Positions 1 to 5,438 of a stretch of DNA of 5,438 bases are shown here, piece by piece; position 1 is the first letter of the stretch; the number at the start of each line of letters is the position of its first letter. This stretch comes from Acidobacteriota bacterium. Lineage in GTDB: Bacteria > Acidobacteriota > Terriglobia > Terriglobales > Acidobacteriaceae. The position numbers and the translations under genes were made by a program. Below the pieces are notes generated by a model. The model was not told the origin of the DNA. It saw only the letters and a list, made by a program, of their open reading frames with translations, and made no database searches. The DNA is taken from contig JAJZNH010000414.1 in NCBI GenBank assembly GCA_021811745.1, positions 1-5,438 on the forward strand, read 5' to 3'.

Positions 1-259
1 CCACATCTGTCTGGCCATTGCCGTTGTCCCCGTGGCAAAGGGCGCAATCGCGCTGATACACCGCCTTTGCCTGTGCCATTGCAGCGGCGGCGGCGGCCGC
101 GGCACTGGCAGCGGCAGACTCCTGGGTGGAGGCGGCACTCTTCGAAGAGGTCGCGGCGCTGTGTGACCGAGTCCCATGATGTGAAGTGGAGTTCTGGGCA
201 TTGAGCGGATTCAGCCCCCAGAATGCTACCACGGAAAGAAGCAGGAACAACCTCAACAT
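1..259 (-). CDS. Secreted c-type cytochrome, N-terminal part (runs off left edge)
   Basis: The minus strand reads 86 open codons from an ATG at 259 to the window edge. Residues 1-22 form a signal peptide (Leu/Val-rich core LRLFLLLSVVAFW, likely cleavage near NAQ), so the protein should be exported to the periplasm or membrane surface. Residues 23-62 are a low-complexity Ser/Ala/His-rich linker with eight alanines in a row at 53-60. A class-I-like cytochrome c begins after it: C-A-L-C-H at residues 72-76 is a covalent haem site, followed by GDNGNGQTDV, typical of small monohaem cytochromes and cytochrome domains of dehydrogenases or oxidases. The distal methionine ligand lies outside the window. 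The start is fixed by GGAGG six bases upstream (plus positions 266-270). Role is presumably electron transfer; the partner is unknown. It could be a free cytochrome or the first domain of a larger enzyme. Confidence 0.88.
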   Translation of the reverse strand, partial: MLRLFLLLSVVAFWGLNPLNAQNSTSHHGTRSHSAATSSKSAASTQESAAASAAAAAAAAMAQAKAVYQRDCALCHGDNGNGQTDV

Positions 260-562
260 GAACAGCCTCCTTAATGGCAGATGTCTTAGAACGGCATCTT
301 TTGTCTACGTGAAATACTGGCACGCATTATAGGACTAATTTTCTGGAACGGCTACCGGCGGTTGCGGGACGCACTTCAGCGCACCGTTAGAGATCGTTGA
401 GAATGCGCGATTTTTCGCATGGAGGCAGGTTCATGAAAGACAAGGCACATGTGGCAGATAGGCCGCGCGGCCCTGGCCGGAACCGGCAAACCGCGCTGAA
501 TGTGAATGAGGGCCCGGAGAGCTTGGGCTCGCGCAGCGCTTCGGGGAGCCTATGCGACGGCG
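260..562. other. Intergenic region between the aldo/keto reductase end and the cytochrome c start
   Basis: This 303-base stretch has no convincing gene. It holds the cytochrome's Shine-Dalgarno (GGAGG, 266-270 minus) and TATAAT box (326-331 minus). It also has a small inverted repeat, ATGCG/CGCAT, at 403-407/416-420. There are two GC-rich dyads: the perfect palindrome GGCCGCGCGGCC at 461-472, and GCCGG-AA-CCGGC at 476-487. A plus-strand reading frame could start at ATG 433, with GGAGG at 421-425, and run to 615 across the reductase tail. Its Arg/Gly-rich translation shows no known domain, so I do not call it a gene. No T-run follows the dyads, so a rho-independent terminator for the reductase cannot be supported. 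Confidence 0.6.
326..331 (-). promoter_or_regulatory. Candidate -10 box (TATAAT) for the cytochrome c gene
   Basis: On the minus strand a perfect TATAAT lies 66 bases before the cytochrome start codon, allowing a leader of about 55-60 bases. No good TTGACA-like -35 sits 16-18 bases upstream (the hexamer there reads TAGCCG), and there is no TG extension. This is a candidate only; one AT-rich hexamer in a GC-rich genome is suggestive because the flanking region is locally AT-rich. Confidence 0.35.
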
Positions 563-1549
563 TTACTCTGCCCGCACGCCGGGCGTCAGGTATTCGGGGC
601 CTACCGGGTCGGTGACGGAGGTGGCGACAATCAAGTCGATCTCAGCCATCGCCTCCGCGTCCAGCTTCCAGCCCACTACGCCGCAGGCAGCATCGAGTTG
701 ATCGGGACGCTTCGCGCCCCATAGCGCTGCGGAGACACCATGCCGGTCCAGCACCCAGCGCACGGCCAGCTCAGGAAGCGTCCTTCCATAACGGACCCGG
801 GCAAATGCCTCCAGCCGCCCGGCGGCGCTGATGTACTGGCTAAAACGCGGCTGCTGGAATTTAGGGTCCACGCGGCGGATATCCCCGGCCGCGAAGACCG
901 TGCCGAGATGCAGGCGGCCGCCAAGCATGCTGCGGCAAAGGCTGCTCCAGGTAAGCACGGCAATGTTTTGAGACGCGCACCAGGGCAGGATTGCATCGTC
1001 GATCTGGCGCTCGAAGAGATTGTAGGGAAGCTGGTTCGAGACCAGGGGCGCCACAGCCTGAAATTCCTGCATCTGAGCGACGCTGAAGTTGCTTACGCCC
1101 AACCCACGCACCTTGCCTTCGCGCTGGAATTGGGACATCAGATCGGCGGTTTCGCCGATAGCGATGCACGGGTCAGGCCAGTGCACCTGGTAGAGGTCGA
1201 TGTAGTCTGTCCCCAGCCGGCGCAGGCTGTCTTCAAGTTCCTTGCGGAGGCGGGAGGAGGTGGAGTTCGCGAAGACGCCATGTTCGTTCCACTCAAGTCC
1301 GGCCTTCGTGGCGATATAAAAGGCATCACGGCGGCCATGGGCCCGCATGGCCTTGCCAACGATCTCTTCGGAACGGCCATGGCCGTAAATGGGCGCGGTG
1401 TCGATCAGGTTGATGCCCCGGTCGATCGCGGAAAGGCATGTTGCAATGGCTGTTTCATCAGGCACTTGGCCCCATTCCAATCCGCCGATGGCCCACGTTC
1501 CGAGGCCGATGCGGGAGACTTTTACGCCCGCGATGGTTGCCGCTTCCAT
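563..1549 (-). CDS. Aldo/keto reductase (NADP-dependent, cytosolic)
   Basis: A complete 328-residue protein, the usual AKR length for one (beta/alpha)8 barrel. The N-terminus has the family opening VSRIGLGTWAIGG (residues 11-23). The catalytic tetrad is intact: Asp50 and Tyr55 in LIDTAPIYGHGRSE, Lys82 in IATKAG, and His123 in LYQVHWPD. Further marks are GVSNFS (151-156), the NQLPYNLFER strand (172-181), and a C-terminal WGAKRPDQLDA (277-287) corresponding to the NADP-phosphate binding loop. It has no signal peptide. The layout recalls the bacterial AKR group that includes general stress protein YhdN of Bacillus; its real substrate (an aldehyde, ketone or sugar) cannot be told. The ATG at 1549 places the barrel at the normal distance but has no clear Shine-Dalgarno. 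It is divergent from the efflux operon, with 119 bases between starts, and 303 bases upstream of the same-strand cytochrome gene, so probably a separate transcript. Confidence 0.95.
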   Translation of the reverse strand: MEAATIAGVKVSRIGLGTWAIGGLEWGQVPDETAIATCLSAIDRGINLIDTAPIYGHGRSEEIVGKAMRAHGRRDAFYIATKAGLEWNEHGVFANSTSSRLRKELEDSLRRLGTDYIDLYQVHWPDPCIAIGETADLMSQFQREGKVRGLGVSNFSVAQMQEFQAVAPLVSNQLPYNLFERQIDDAILPWCASQNIAVLTWSSLCRSMLGGRLHLGTVFAAGDIRRVDPKFQQPRFSQYISAAGRLEAFARVRYGRTLPELAVRWVLDRHGVSAALWGAKRPDQLDAACGVVGWKLDAEAMAEIDLIVATSVTDPVGPEYLTPGVRAE

Positions 1550-1635
1550 AGCTACAATCTTAAGCTGGGCATATCGGCCTGCGCGACCGCCGCGTATCGT
1601 AAAGCATCCGTAACTGTACCAATCATTTCAAGCCA

Positions 1636-1653
1636 ATCTCACTCAGGTGAAAT
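1636..1653. promoter_or_regulatory. Candidate operator: 18-base imperfect palindrome in the divergent gap
   Basis: ATCTCAC and GTGAAAT flank a 4-base centre (TCAG); six of seven arm bases are symmetric. A second, wider pairing ATTTCA (1625-1630) with TGAAAT (1648-1653) overlaps it. The site lies just before the Shine-Dalgarno of the first efflux gene, in the gap shared with the reductase. That is where a dimeric repressor of the TetR, MarR or LysR kind would commonly bind. No regulator gene lies in the window, and I could not assign a convincing -35/-10 pair on either strand, so the role is inferred from symmetry and place only. Confidence 0.3.
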
Positions 1654-1654
1654 T

Positions 1655-1697
1655 AAGGAGCCAATTGTATGCTCCAAATTGTGAAGAATTTGGATGC
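1655..1697 (+). promoter_or_regulatory. Shine-Dalgarno site and two competing hairpins around the efflux operon start codon
   Basis: AAGGAG (1655-1660) lies eight bases before ATG 1669 and decides the start of the first efflux gene. Two inverted repeats overlap here. In the first, GGAGC (1657-1661, most of the Shine-Dalgarno) pairs exactly with GCTCC (1671-1675), putting the start codon in a 9-base loop. In the second, TCCAAATT (1673-1680) pairs exactly with AATTTGGA (1687-1694) across a 6-base loop, and GC 1671-1672 can extend it to GC 1696-1697 past one bulged T. They share 1671-1675, so only one can form: the first would hide the ribosome site, the second would expose it. The pairing is seen directly; regulation is inference, and an 8-base perfect hairpin somewhere in 5 kb is not rare by chance. 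Confidence 0.35.
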
Positions 1698-3096
1698 AAG
1701 CGGGCTGGAGGGGAAATGGAAAGGCTTCGGACTCCTGGCCTGCACAATTTCATTCTCTTTGGCGCTGGCGGCTGCGTTTCCATTGTCTGCAAGCGGGCAG
1801 GCTCCCGGAGCCAGCGCCGCGGCAGCCACATCCGCGGGCAATCAGCCCATTGTCATCACTCTGCGAGATGCGATCCGGCGCGCCCAGGCCAACGAGCCCA
1901 CATACGCGGCCGCGTCAGCGGCAGGAGTCAGTGCGGAGCTGGACCGCTCCATTGCGCGCGCCAACTTGTTACCGGGCGTCAACTACTACAATCAGGCGCT
2001 CTATACACAGCCCAATGGATTGCTGAATCAAGCGGGACAGGGAGTGGCGCCGCAGCCGGCCCCGCGCTTCATCGCCAACAACGCGGTGCGCGAGTATGCC
2101 AGCCAGGCAATGATCAACGAAACCGTAGGATTGGGGCAACTGGCCGCGGTGCGCCGCGCCGATGCCGCGGCGGCGCTGGCCCAGGCGGAGCTGGAAATTG
2201 CGCGGCGCGGGCTTGTGGCAGCGGTCACCACCCTCTATTACGGATCGCTGGCGGAGGATCACAAGCTGGCGGTGGCTGAGCAAGCCCGCAAGGAAGCTGC
2301 CGACTTTACGGCTCTTACCGAAAAAAGAGAAAAGGGCCGTTATGCCGCGCACGCCGACGTAGTCAAGGCGCAACTGTCAGAGCAGCAACGCGACCGCGAA
2401 CTGGTGGATGCCCGGGTGGCGGCAGAAAAGGCCCGGCTCGAACTTGGCGTTCTGCTCTTTGCCGATCCGCGGACTCCGTACCAGCTCCAGCCCGTCGATC
2501 ATGTAGAGCCCCTGGCGGCCAAGGCGGAGGTGGAAGCCGATGCGGCCAGGAACAATCCGGAGCTGAAGAGTGCTCTGGCGGCGCTGCAGGTGAGTGACGC
2601 GGATGTGGAAGCGGCGCGGGCCGCCTATCTGCCCGACCTGGGATTGAATGTGACCTACGGTATCGATGCTCCGCAGGTTGCCGTGAACGGGCCTGATGGC
2701 GTGCGCAACCTGGGCTACTCGGCAGCCGTGACGCTCAACATACCGGTCTGGGACTGGCTCTCGACGCAGCACAAGGTGAAACAGAGCGAGATTCGGCGCG
2801 AAGCCGCGCGTGTTGCCTTAAGTGCGACCCAGCGGCAGTTGATCGCGCAGCTCGAAGAAGCCTATTCGGAGGCCAAGGCGGCGCGTGATGAGCTGGCTTC
2901 GCTGGATCAGAGCGTTGCGACGGCAGCCGAAAGCCTGCGGCTCACCAGGATGCGCTACAGCGGCGGCGAAGCTACGGTACTGGAAGTTGTGGATGCGGAG
3001 AACTCTTATGTGATGTCCGAGAATGCGCGCGAGGACGGACGGGTACGTTACGAGGCAGCGCGCGCCAATCTGCAAACCCTTACGGGAATGATGTAG
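1669..3096 (+). CDS. TolC-type outer-membrane efflux channel protein
   Basis: A complete 475-residue outer-membrane factor, the normal size for the TolC/OEP family, whose trimers form a beta-barrel in the outer membrane joined to a long periplasmic alpha-helical tunnel. After a short charged N-terminus, residues 20-43 form a signal peptide (hydrophobic core LLACTISFSLALAAAF, cleavage near ASG-QA). Two OEP repeats follow. The first has ITLRDAIRRAQANEP (63-77), RANLLPGV (97-104) and a long helix pair (about 180-258). The second has NPELKSALAALQVSDADVEA (296-315), the barrel-leading AAYLPDLGLNVTYG (318-331) and VTLNIPVWDW (354-363). It ends with RMRYSGGEATVLEVVDAEN (427-445) and RANLQTLTG (465-473). 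It is the first gene of the efflux operon, seven bases before the adaptor gene. The first ATG is chosen because AAGGAG lies eight bases upstream. LLAC at 22-25 precedes the hydrophobic core, so it is not a lipobox. Confidence 0.95.
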   Translation: MLQIVKNLDASGLEGKWKGFGLLACTISFSLALAAAFPLSASGQAPGASAAAATSAGNQPIVITLRDAIRRAQANEPTYAAASAAGVSAELDRSIARANLLPGVNYYNQALYTQPNGLLNQAGQGVAPQPAPRFIANNAVREYASQAMINETVGLGQLAAVRRADAAAALAQAELEIARRGLVAAVTTLYYGSLAEDHKLAVAEQARKEAADFTALTEKREKGRYAAHADVVKAQLSEQQRDRELVDARVAAEKARLELGVLLFADPRTPYQLQPVDHVEPLAAKAEVEADAARNNPELKSALAALQVSDADVEAARAAYLPDLGLNVTYGIDAPQVAVNGPDGVRNLGYSAAVTLNIPVWDWLSTQHKVKQSEIRREAARVALSATQRQLIAQLEEAYSEAKAARDELASLDQSVATAAESLRLTRMRYSGGEATVLEVVDAENSYVMSENAREDGRVRYEAARANLQTLTGMM

Positions 3097-3103
3097 GTCG
3101 GGA

Positions 3104-4414
3104 ATGGGCAGAAAAATGAGCAGGAATTCGATCAAAGAAACGGTCTGCGCGCAAGCGCGCTGGATTTTGCTGGGTGCGATGGCGCTTCTGGCAGCCTTTT
3201 TGCCGGGTTGCAAGCAGGAATCCGCGCCGGAGACGCAGGTGACGGTTCAGGCCGAACATCCGGAACTGGGTCCCATCGCCGAGCACATCGTGGCCGATGC
3301 AGTTCTTTCGCCTATCGCGCAGGCGGCAATCGAACCCAAGATCAGCGCGCCGGTGAAAAAGTTCTACGTGCAACGGGGATCGAAGGTAAGCCAGGGTCAG
3401 CTTTTGGCTACACTTGAAAACCGGGACCTGACCGCGACGGCGCTGGACAATAGGGGCGCCTATGAGGCGGCTCAGGCAGACTACGCGACGGCCACAAGAG
3501 CGCAGGTTCCTGAAGCCACACAGCAGGCCGAGCTCGCGGTGAAGCAGGCCAAGGCCAATCTCGACTTGAATCAGGTCATCGTGGAGAGCCGCACCAAATT
3601 ATTTGCGGAAGGCGCGATTCCCGGCCGCGATCTGGATACAGCCCAGGCCGCGCTGGTACAGGCGCAAAGCGCATACGCCGTGGCGGAAAAGCATCTTCAG
3701 GCCCAGCTCAGCGTGAGCCAGGCAGCGGCGCTGAAGGCGGCGCAGGGGCAGTTGACTTCAGCCCAGGGCAAGTATGAGGCCGCCAAGGCACAGGTGGCTT
3801 ATTCGGAGATCCGCAGCCCCATCAGCGGGGTTGTTACCGAGCGGCCTTTGTTCGCGGGTGAAACGGCGAGCGCGGGCACGCCGCTGCTGACGGTGATGGA
3901 CACCTCCACACTGCTCGCCAAAGCGCACATCGGACAAAGCATGGCCCAGCAATTGAAGCTGGGCGATGCTGCGTCCGTGAGTGTGCCGGGCATGGATAAG
4001 CCGGTTGAGGCAAAGGTTACGCTGATCAGTCCGGCGCTCGATCCCGGCAGTACCACGGTCGAGGTGTGGCTCAGGATCGACAACCGGGACGGCAAGCTGA
4101 GGGTGGGGACACCGGTGAAGGTGTCCATTACCGGCCGAACCGTTGCCAAGGCGTGGAAGGTTCCCTCGTCCGCAATATTGACTGCGCTGGATGGCAGCAA
4201 ATCAGTGATGGTGATCGGCAGCGATGAAAAGGCCCATCGCAAGCGCGTGACTCTGGGCATCGTGGACGGCGATGAAGCGCAAGTCACAAGCGGGCTGCTG
4301 CCATCAGACGTGGTGATCACTATCGGCGGGTATGCGATGGATGAAGGAACGAAGGTGAAAGTGGGCGCGGCGGACGACGCTGATGCGTCCGGCAAGGACG
4401 GAGGGGGCAACTGA
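3104..4414 (+). CDS. RND-type periplasmic adaptor (membrane fusion protein), probable lipoprotein
   Basis: A complete 436-residue HlyD/AcrA-family adaptor linking the inner-membrane pump to the outer-membrane channel. A charged start and hydrophobic stretch (20-33) end in LPGC with Cys36, a probable lipid-attachment site, so it is likely anchored to a membrane. The first half of the biotinyl-lipoyl domain is about 76-108 (IEPKISAPVKKFYVQRGSKV). An Ala/Gln-rich helical hairpin runs about 110-232, with its turn near FAEGAIPGRD (167-176). The second lipoyl half is YSEIRSPISGVVTERPLFAGE (233-253), then beta-barrel (about 266-345) and membrane-proximal domains (about 350-422). The hydrophilic tail ends GKDGGGN. 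Each hairpin arm, about 55 residues, looks long for an AcrA-like adaptor. Starts at 3104 or 3116 (Met5) are both possible; 3104 is preferred because AGG lies six bases upstream. No metal-binding His/Met cluster is seen, so heavy-metal export is not favoured. Confidence 0.94.
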   Translation: MGRKMSRNSIKETVCAQARWILLGAMALLAAFLPGCKQESAPETQVTVQAEHPELGPIAEHIVADAVLSPIAQAAIEPKISAPVKKFYVQRGSKVSQGQLLATLENRDLTATALDNRGAYEAAQADYATATRAQVPEATQQAELAVKQAKANLDLNQVIVESRTKLFAEGAIPGRDLDTAQAALVQAQSAYAVAEKHLQAQLSVSQAAALKAAQGQLTSAQGKYEAAKAQVAYSEIRSPISGVVTERPLFAGETASAGTPLLTVMDTSTLLAKAHIGQSMAQQLKLGDAASVSVPGMDKPVEAKVTLISPALDPGSTTVEVWLRIDNRDGKLRVGTPVKVSITGRTVAKAWKVPSSAILTALDGSKSVMVIGSDEKAHRKRVTLGIVDGDEAQVTSGLLPSDVVITIGGYAMDEGTKVKVGAADDADASGKDGGGN

Positions 4415-5438
4415 TGCGCAACCAAGGCTCTGGTTCACTTTCGGGCGCAAGCGCCGGCCAGAAGCCCTTCTGGCTGGCCCGGTCGGCGCGCACTATCTTC
4501 TTCTTCGCGGCTGTGCTCACCGTGGCCGGCATCTACTCCGCATTCCGGGTGCCAATCTCGGTCTTTCCCGAGACAAACTTTCCGCGCGTGGTCATTGCCG
4601 TGGACAACGGAGTCATGCCGGTCGATCAGATGGAAGTGACTATCACCCGGCCCATTGAAGAAGCGGTGAACAGCGTTCCGGGTCTTGTGACCGTGCGCTC
4701 GACGACCAGCCGCGGGACGGCCGAAGTAAGCCTGTTCTTCAACTGGAACGTGGACATGGTCACTTCGCTGCAGTTGGTGAATGCGGCGCTGGCGCAGGTG
4801 CAGCCCGAGCTGCCCGCGACGGCCAAGATCATCGCCAACCGCCTGACCTTCGCCACCTTTCCGATTCTCGGTTATAGCCTGACCTCCGACACCGTGCCGT
4901 TGACTCAGTTGTGGCAGATTGCAACCTACGATCTGAAGCCACCCTTGAATCGTGCGGCAGGGGTCAGCACCGTAACTGTGCAGGGCAGTCAGATTCCCGA
5001 GTACCACGTCATCCCCAACCTGGCGCTGCTCCAGAACGCCGGGGTGACGATTACGGACCTGGTCAATGCGATCCAGGCTTCGAACGTCATTGATTCACCC
5101 GGCCTGTACGAGGCCAATCACCAGTTGATCCTGGGGCTGGTGGGCGCGCAGGTGCACAATATCGATGAATTGCGGAAACTTGTTGTGAAGACGACACCGC
5201 GCGGCGCTCCCGTGCGGGTTGCCGATGTGGCCACGGTAGAGCCGGCCACCAAGCCGGTATATACGGCCGTGACCGCGAACGGCAAGCCGGCGGTGCTGTT
5301 GAACATTGCGCGCCAGCCCTCAAGCAACACGGTGGCCGTGGCTGGCGCGGTGGCTGCTCAGGTCAAGGAGTTGCGGCGCAAGCTGCCGCCGGGCGTCAAA
5401 CTCGAAGCATTTTACGACCAGTCGCAACTGGTGCGAGA
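4414..5438 (+). CDS. RND efflux transporter, inner-membrane subunit (N-terminal part, runs off right edge)
   Basis: 341 open codons from ATG 4414 to the window edge, about one third of a usual RND pump of some 1000-1050 residues. RND proteins are trimeric proton-driven exporters. Residues 27-44 form the first membrane helix, leading into the family motif RVPISVFPETNFPRVVIAV (45-63). The pore subdomains follow: TRPIEEAVNSVPGLVTVRSTTSRGTAEVSLFF (78-109) matches the conserved PIE...GV..v.S.s..G pattern, WNVDM (111-115) and LVNAALAQVQPELP (121-134) continue it, and LALLQNAGVTITDLVNAI (203-220) begins the next subdomain. The transmembrane Asp residues that carry protons lie beyond the window. Where many RND pumps have PGASPEEVE, this one reads NGVMPVDQME (65-74), suggesting a less familiar subgroup. 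GGAGG (4400-4404) lies nine bases upstream, and its ATG shares one base with the adaptor's TGA, indicating translational coupling. Whether it exports drugs, lipids or metals cannot be decided. Confidence 0.95.
   Translation, partial: MRNQGSGSLSGASAGQKPFWLARSARTIFFFAAVLTVAGIYSAFRVPISVFPETNFPRVVIAVDNGVMPVDQMEVTITRPIEEAVNSVPGLVTVRSTTSRGTAEVSLFFNWNVDMVTSLQLVNAALAQVQPELPATAKIIANRLTFATFPILGYSLTSDTVPLTQLWQIATYDLKPPLNRAAGVSTVTVQGSQIPEYHVIPNLALLQNAGVTITDLVNAIQASNVIDSPGLYEANHQLILGLVGAQVHNIDELRKLVVKTTPRGAPVRVADVATVEPATKPVYTAVTANGKPAVLLNIARQPSSNTVAVAGAVAAQVKELRRKLPPGVKLEAFYDQSQLVR

Noticed and set aside
488..562. Rho-independent terminator for the reductase, using small stems such as GAGC-CCAA-GCTC (minus strand)
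   Set aside because: The stems are only four to five pairs and no run of T follows on the minus strand.
740..1684. A 314-codon open reading frame on the plus strand, antisense to nearly all of the aldo/keto reductase
   Set aside because: The opposite strand has a full AKR with catalytic tetrad and cofactor loop. The plus-strand frame has no recognisable domain or convincing start site and is explained by GC-rich codon use in the real gene.
1732..1743. LLAC lipobox in the outer-membrane channel protein (residues 22-25)
   Set aside because: The Cys comes before the hydrophobic core instead of after it, so signal peptidase II cleavage there is unlikely; a normal cleavage near residue 43 fits better.
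1647..2279. A 210-codon plus-strand frame overlapping the outer-membrane channel gene in another phase
   Set aside because: It has no good Shine-Dalgarno, its product is Arg/Gly/Cys-rich with no domain, and the overlapping frame shows clear TolC-family motifs with a proper ribosome site.
3799..4425. A 208-codon minus-strand frame inside the adaptor gene
   Set aside because: The adaptor's lipoyl and beta-barrel motifs lie on the plus strand here; the antisense product is Ser/Pro/Thr-rich low-complexity sequence and a shadow.
4435..5007. A 190-codon minus-strand frame inside the RND transporter
   Set aside because: The plus strand carries conserved RND motifs through the whole stretch; the antisense translation is His/Arg/Gly-rich without a domain.

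Overview
The window is GC-rich bacterial DNA carrying ordinary chromosomal genes of a Gram-negative-type (two-membrane) cell, shown by an outer-membrane channel gene, a periplasmic adaptor and a cytochrome c with an export signal. The style (Ala/Ser-rich secreted cytochrome c, an RND pump of an uncommon sequence type, SD-led operon) would suit Acidobacteriota, but this is a judgement from gene character, not a placement. Proteobacteria cannot be excluded.

Layout. Bases 1-259 (minus) hold the first 86 codons of a secreted single-CxxCH cytochrome c that runs off the left edge. Bases 260-562 are mostly non-coding: the cytochrome's Shine-Dalgarno site and a TATAAT box, some GC-rich dyads, and a doubtful small plus-strand reading frame. 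Bases 563-1549 (minus) encode a complete aldo/keto reductase with all four catalytic residues. A 119-base divergent gap follows, with an 18-base imperfect palindrome. From 1669 to the right edge a plus-strand operon encodes a three-part efflux pump: TolC-type outer-membrane factor (1669-3096), lipoprotein membrane-fusion adaptor (3104-4414) and RND inner-membrane transporter (4414 onward, cut after 341 codons).

How they work together. The three efflux genes are tightly packed (7-base gap, then a one-base TGATG overlap) and should give one envelope-spanning complex: the RND pump takes substrate using the proton gradient, the adaptor bridges the periplasm, and the TolC-like trimer forms the exit duct. 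The substrate cannot be read from the sequence. The aldo/keto reductase is transcribed away from the pump and may share control with it through the common gap, but no regulator gene is present.

No mobile element, CRISPR array, tRNA or rRNA was seen. The most interesting unexplained structure is at the first efflux gene's start codon. Two inverted repeats there share bases: one would hide the Shine-Dalgarno site and the other, inside codons 2-9, would free it. This is a candidate translational switch. It is supported by the bases but also possible by chance.
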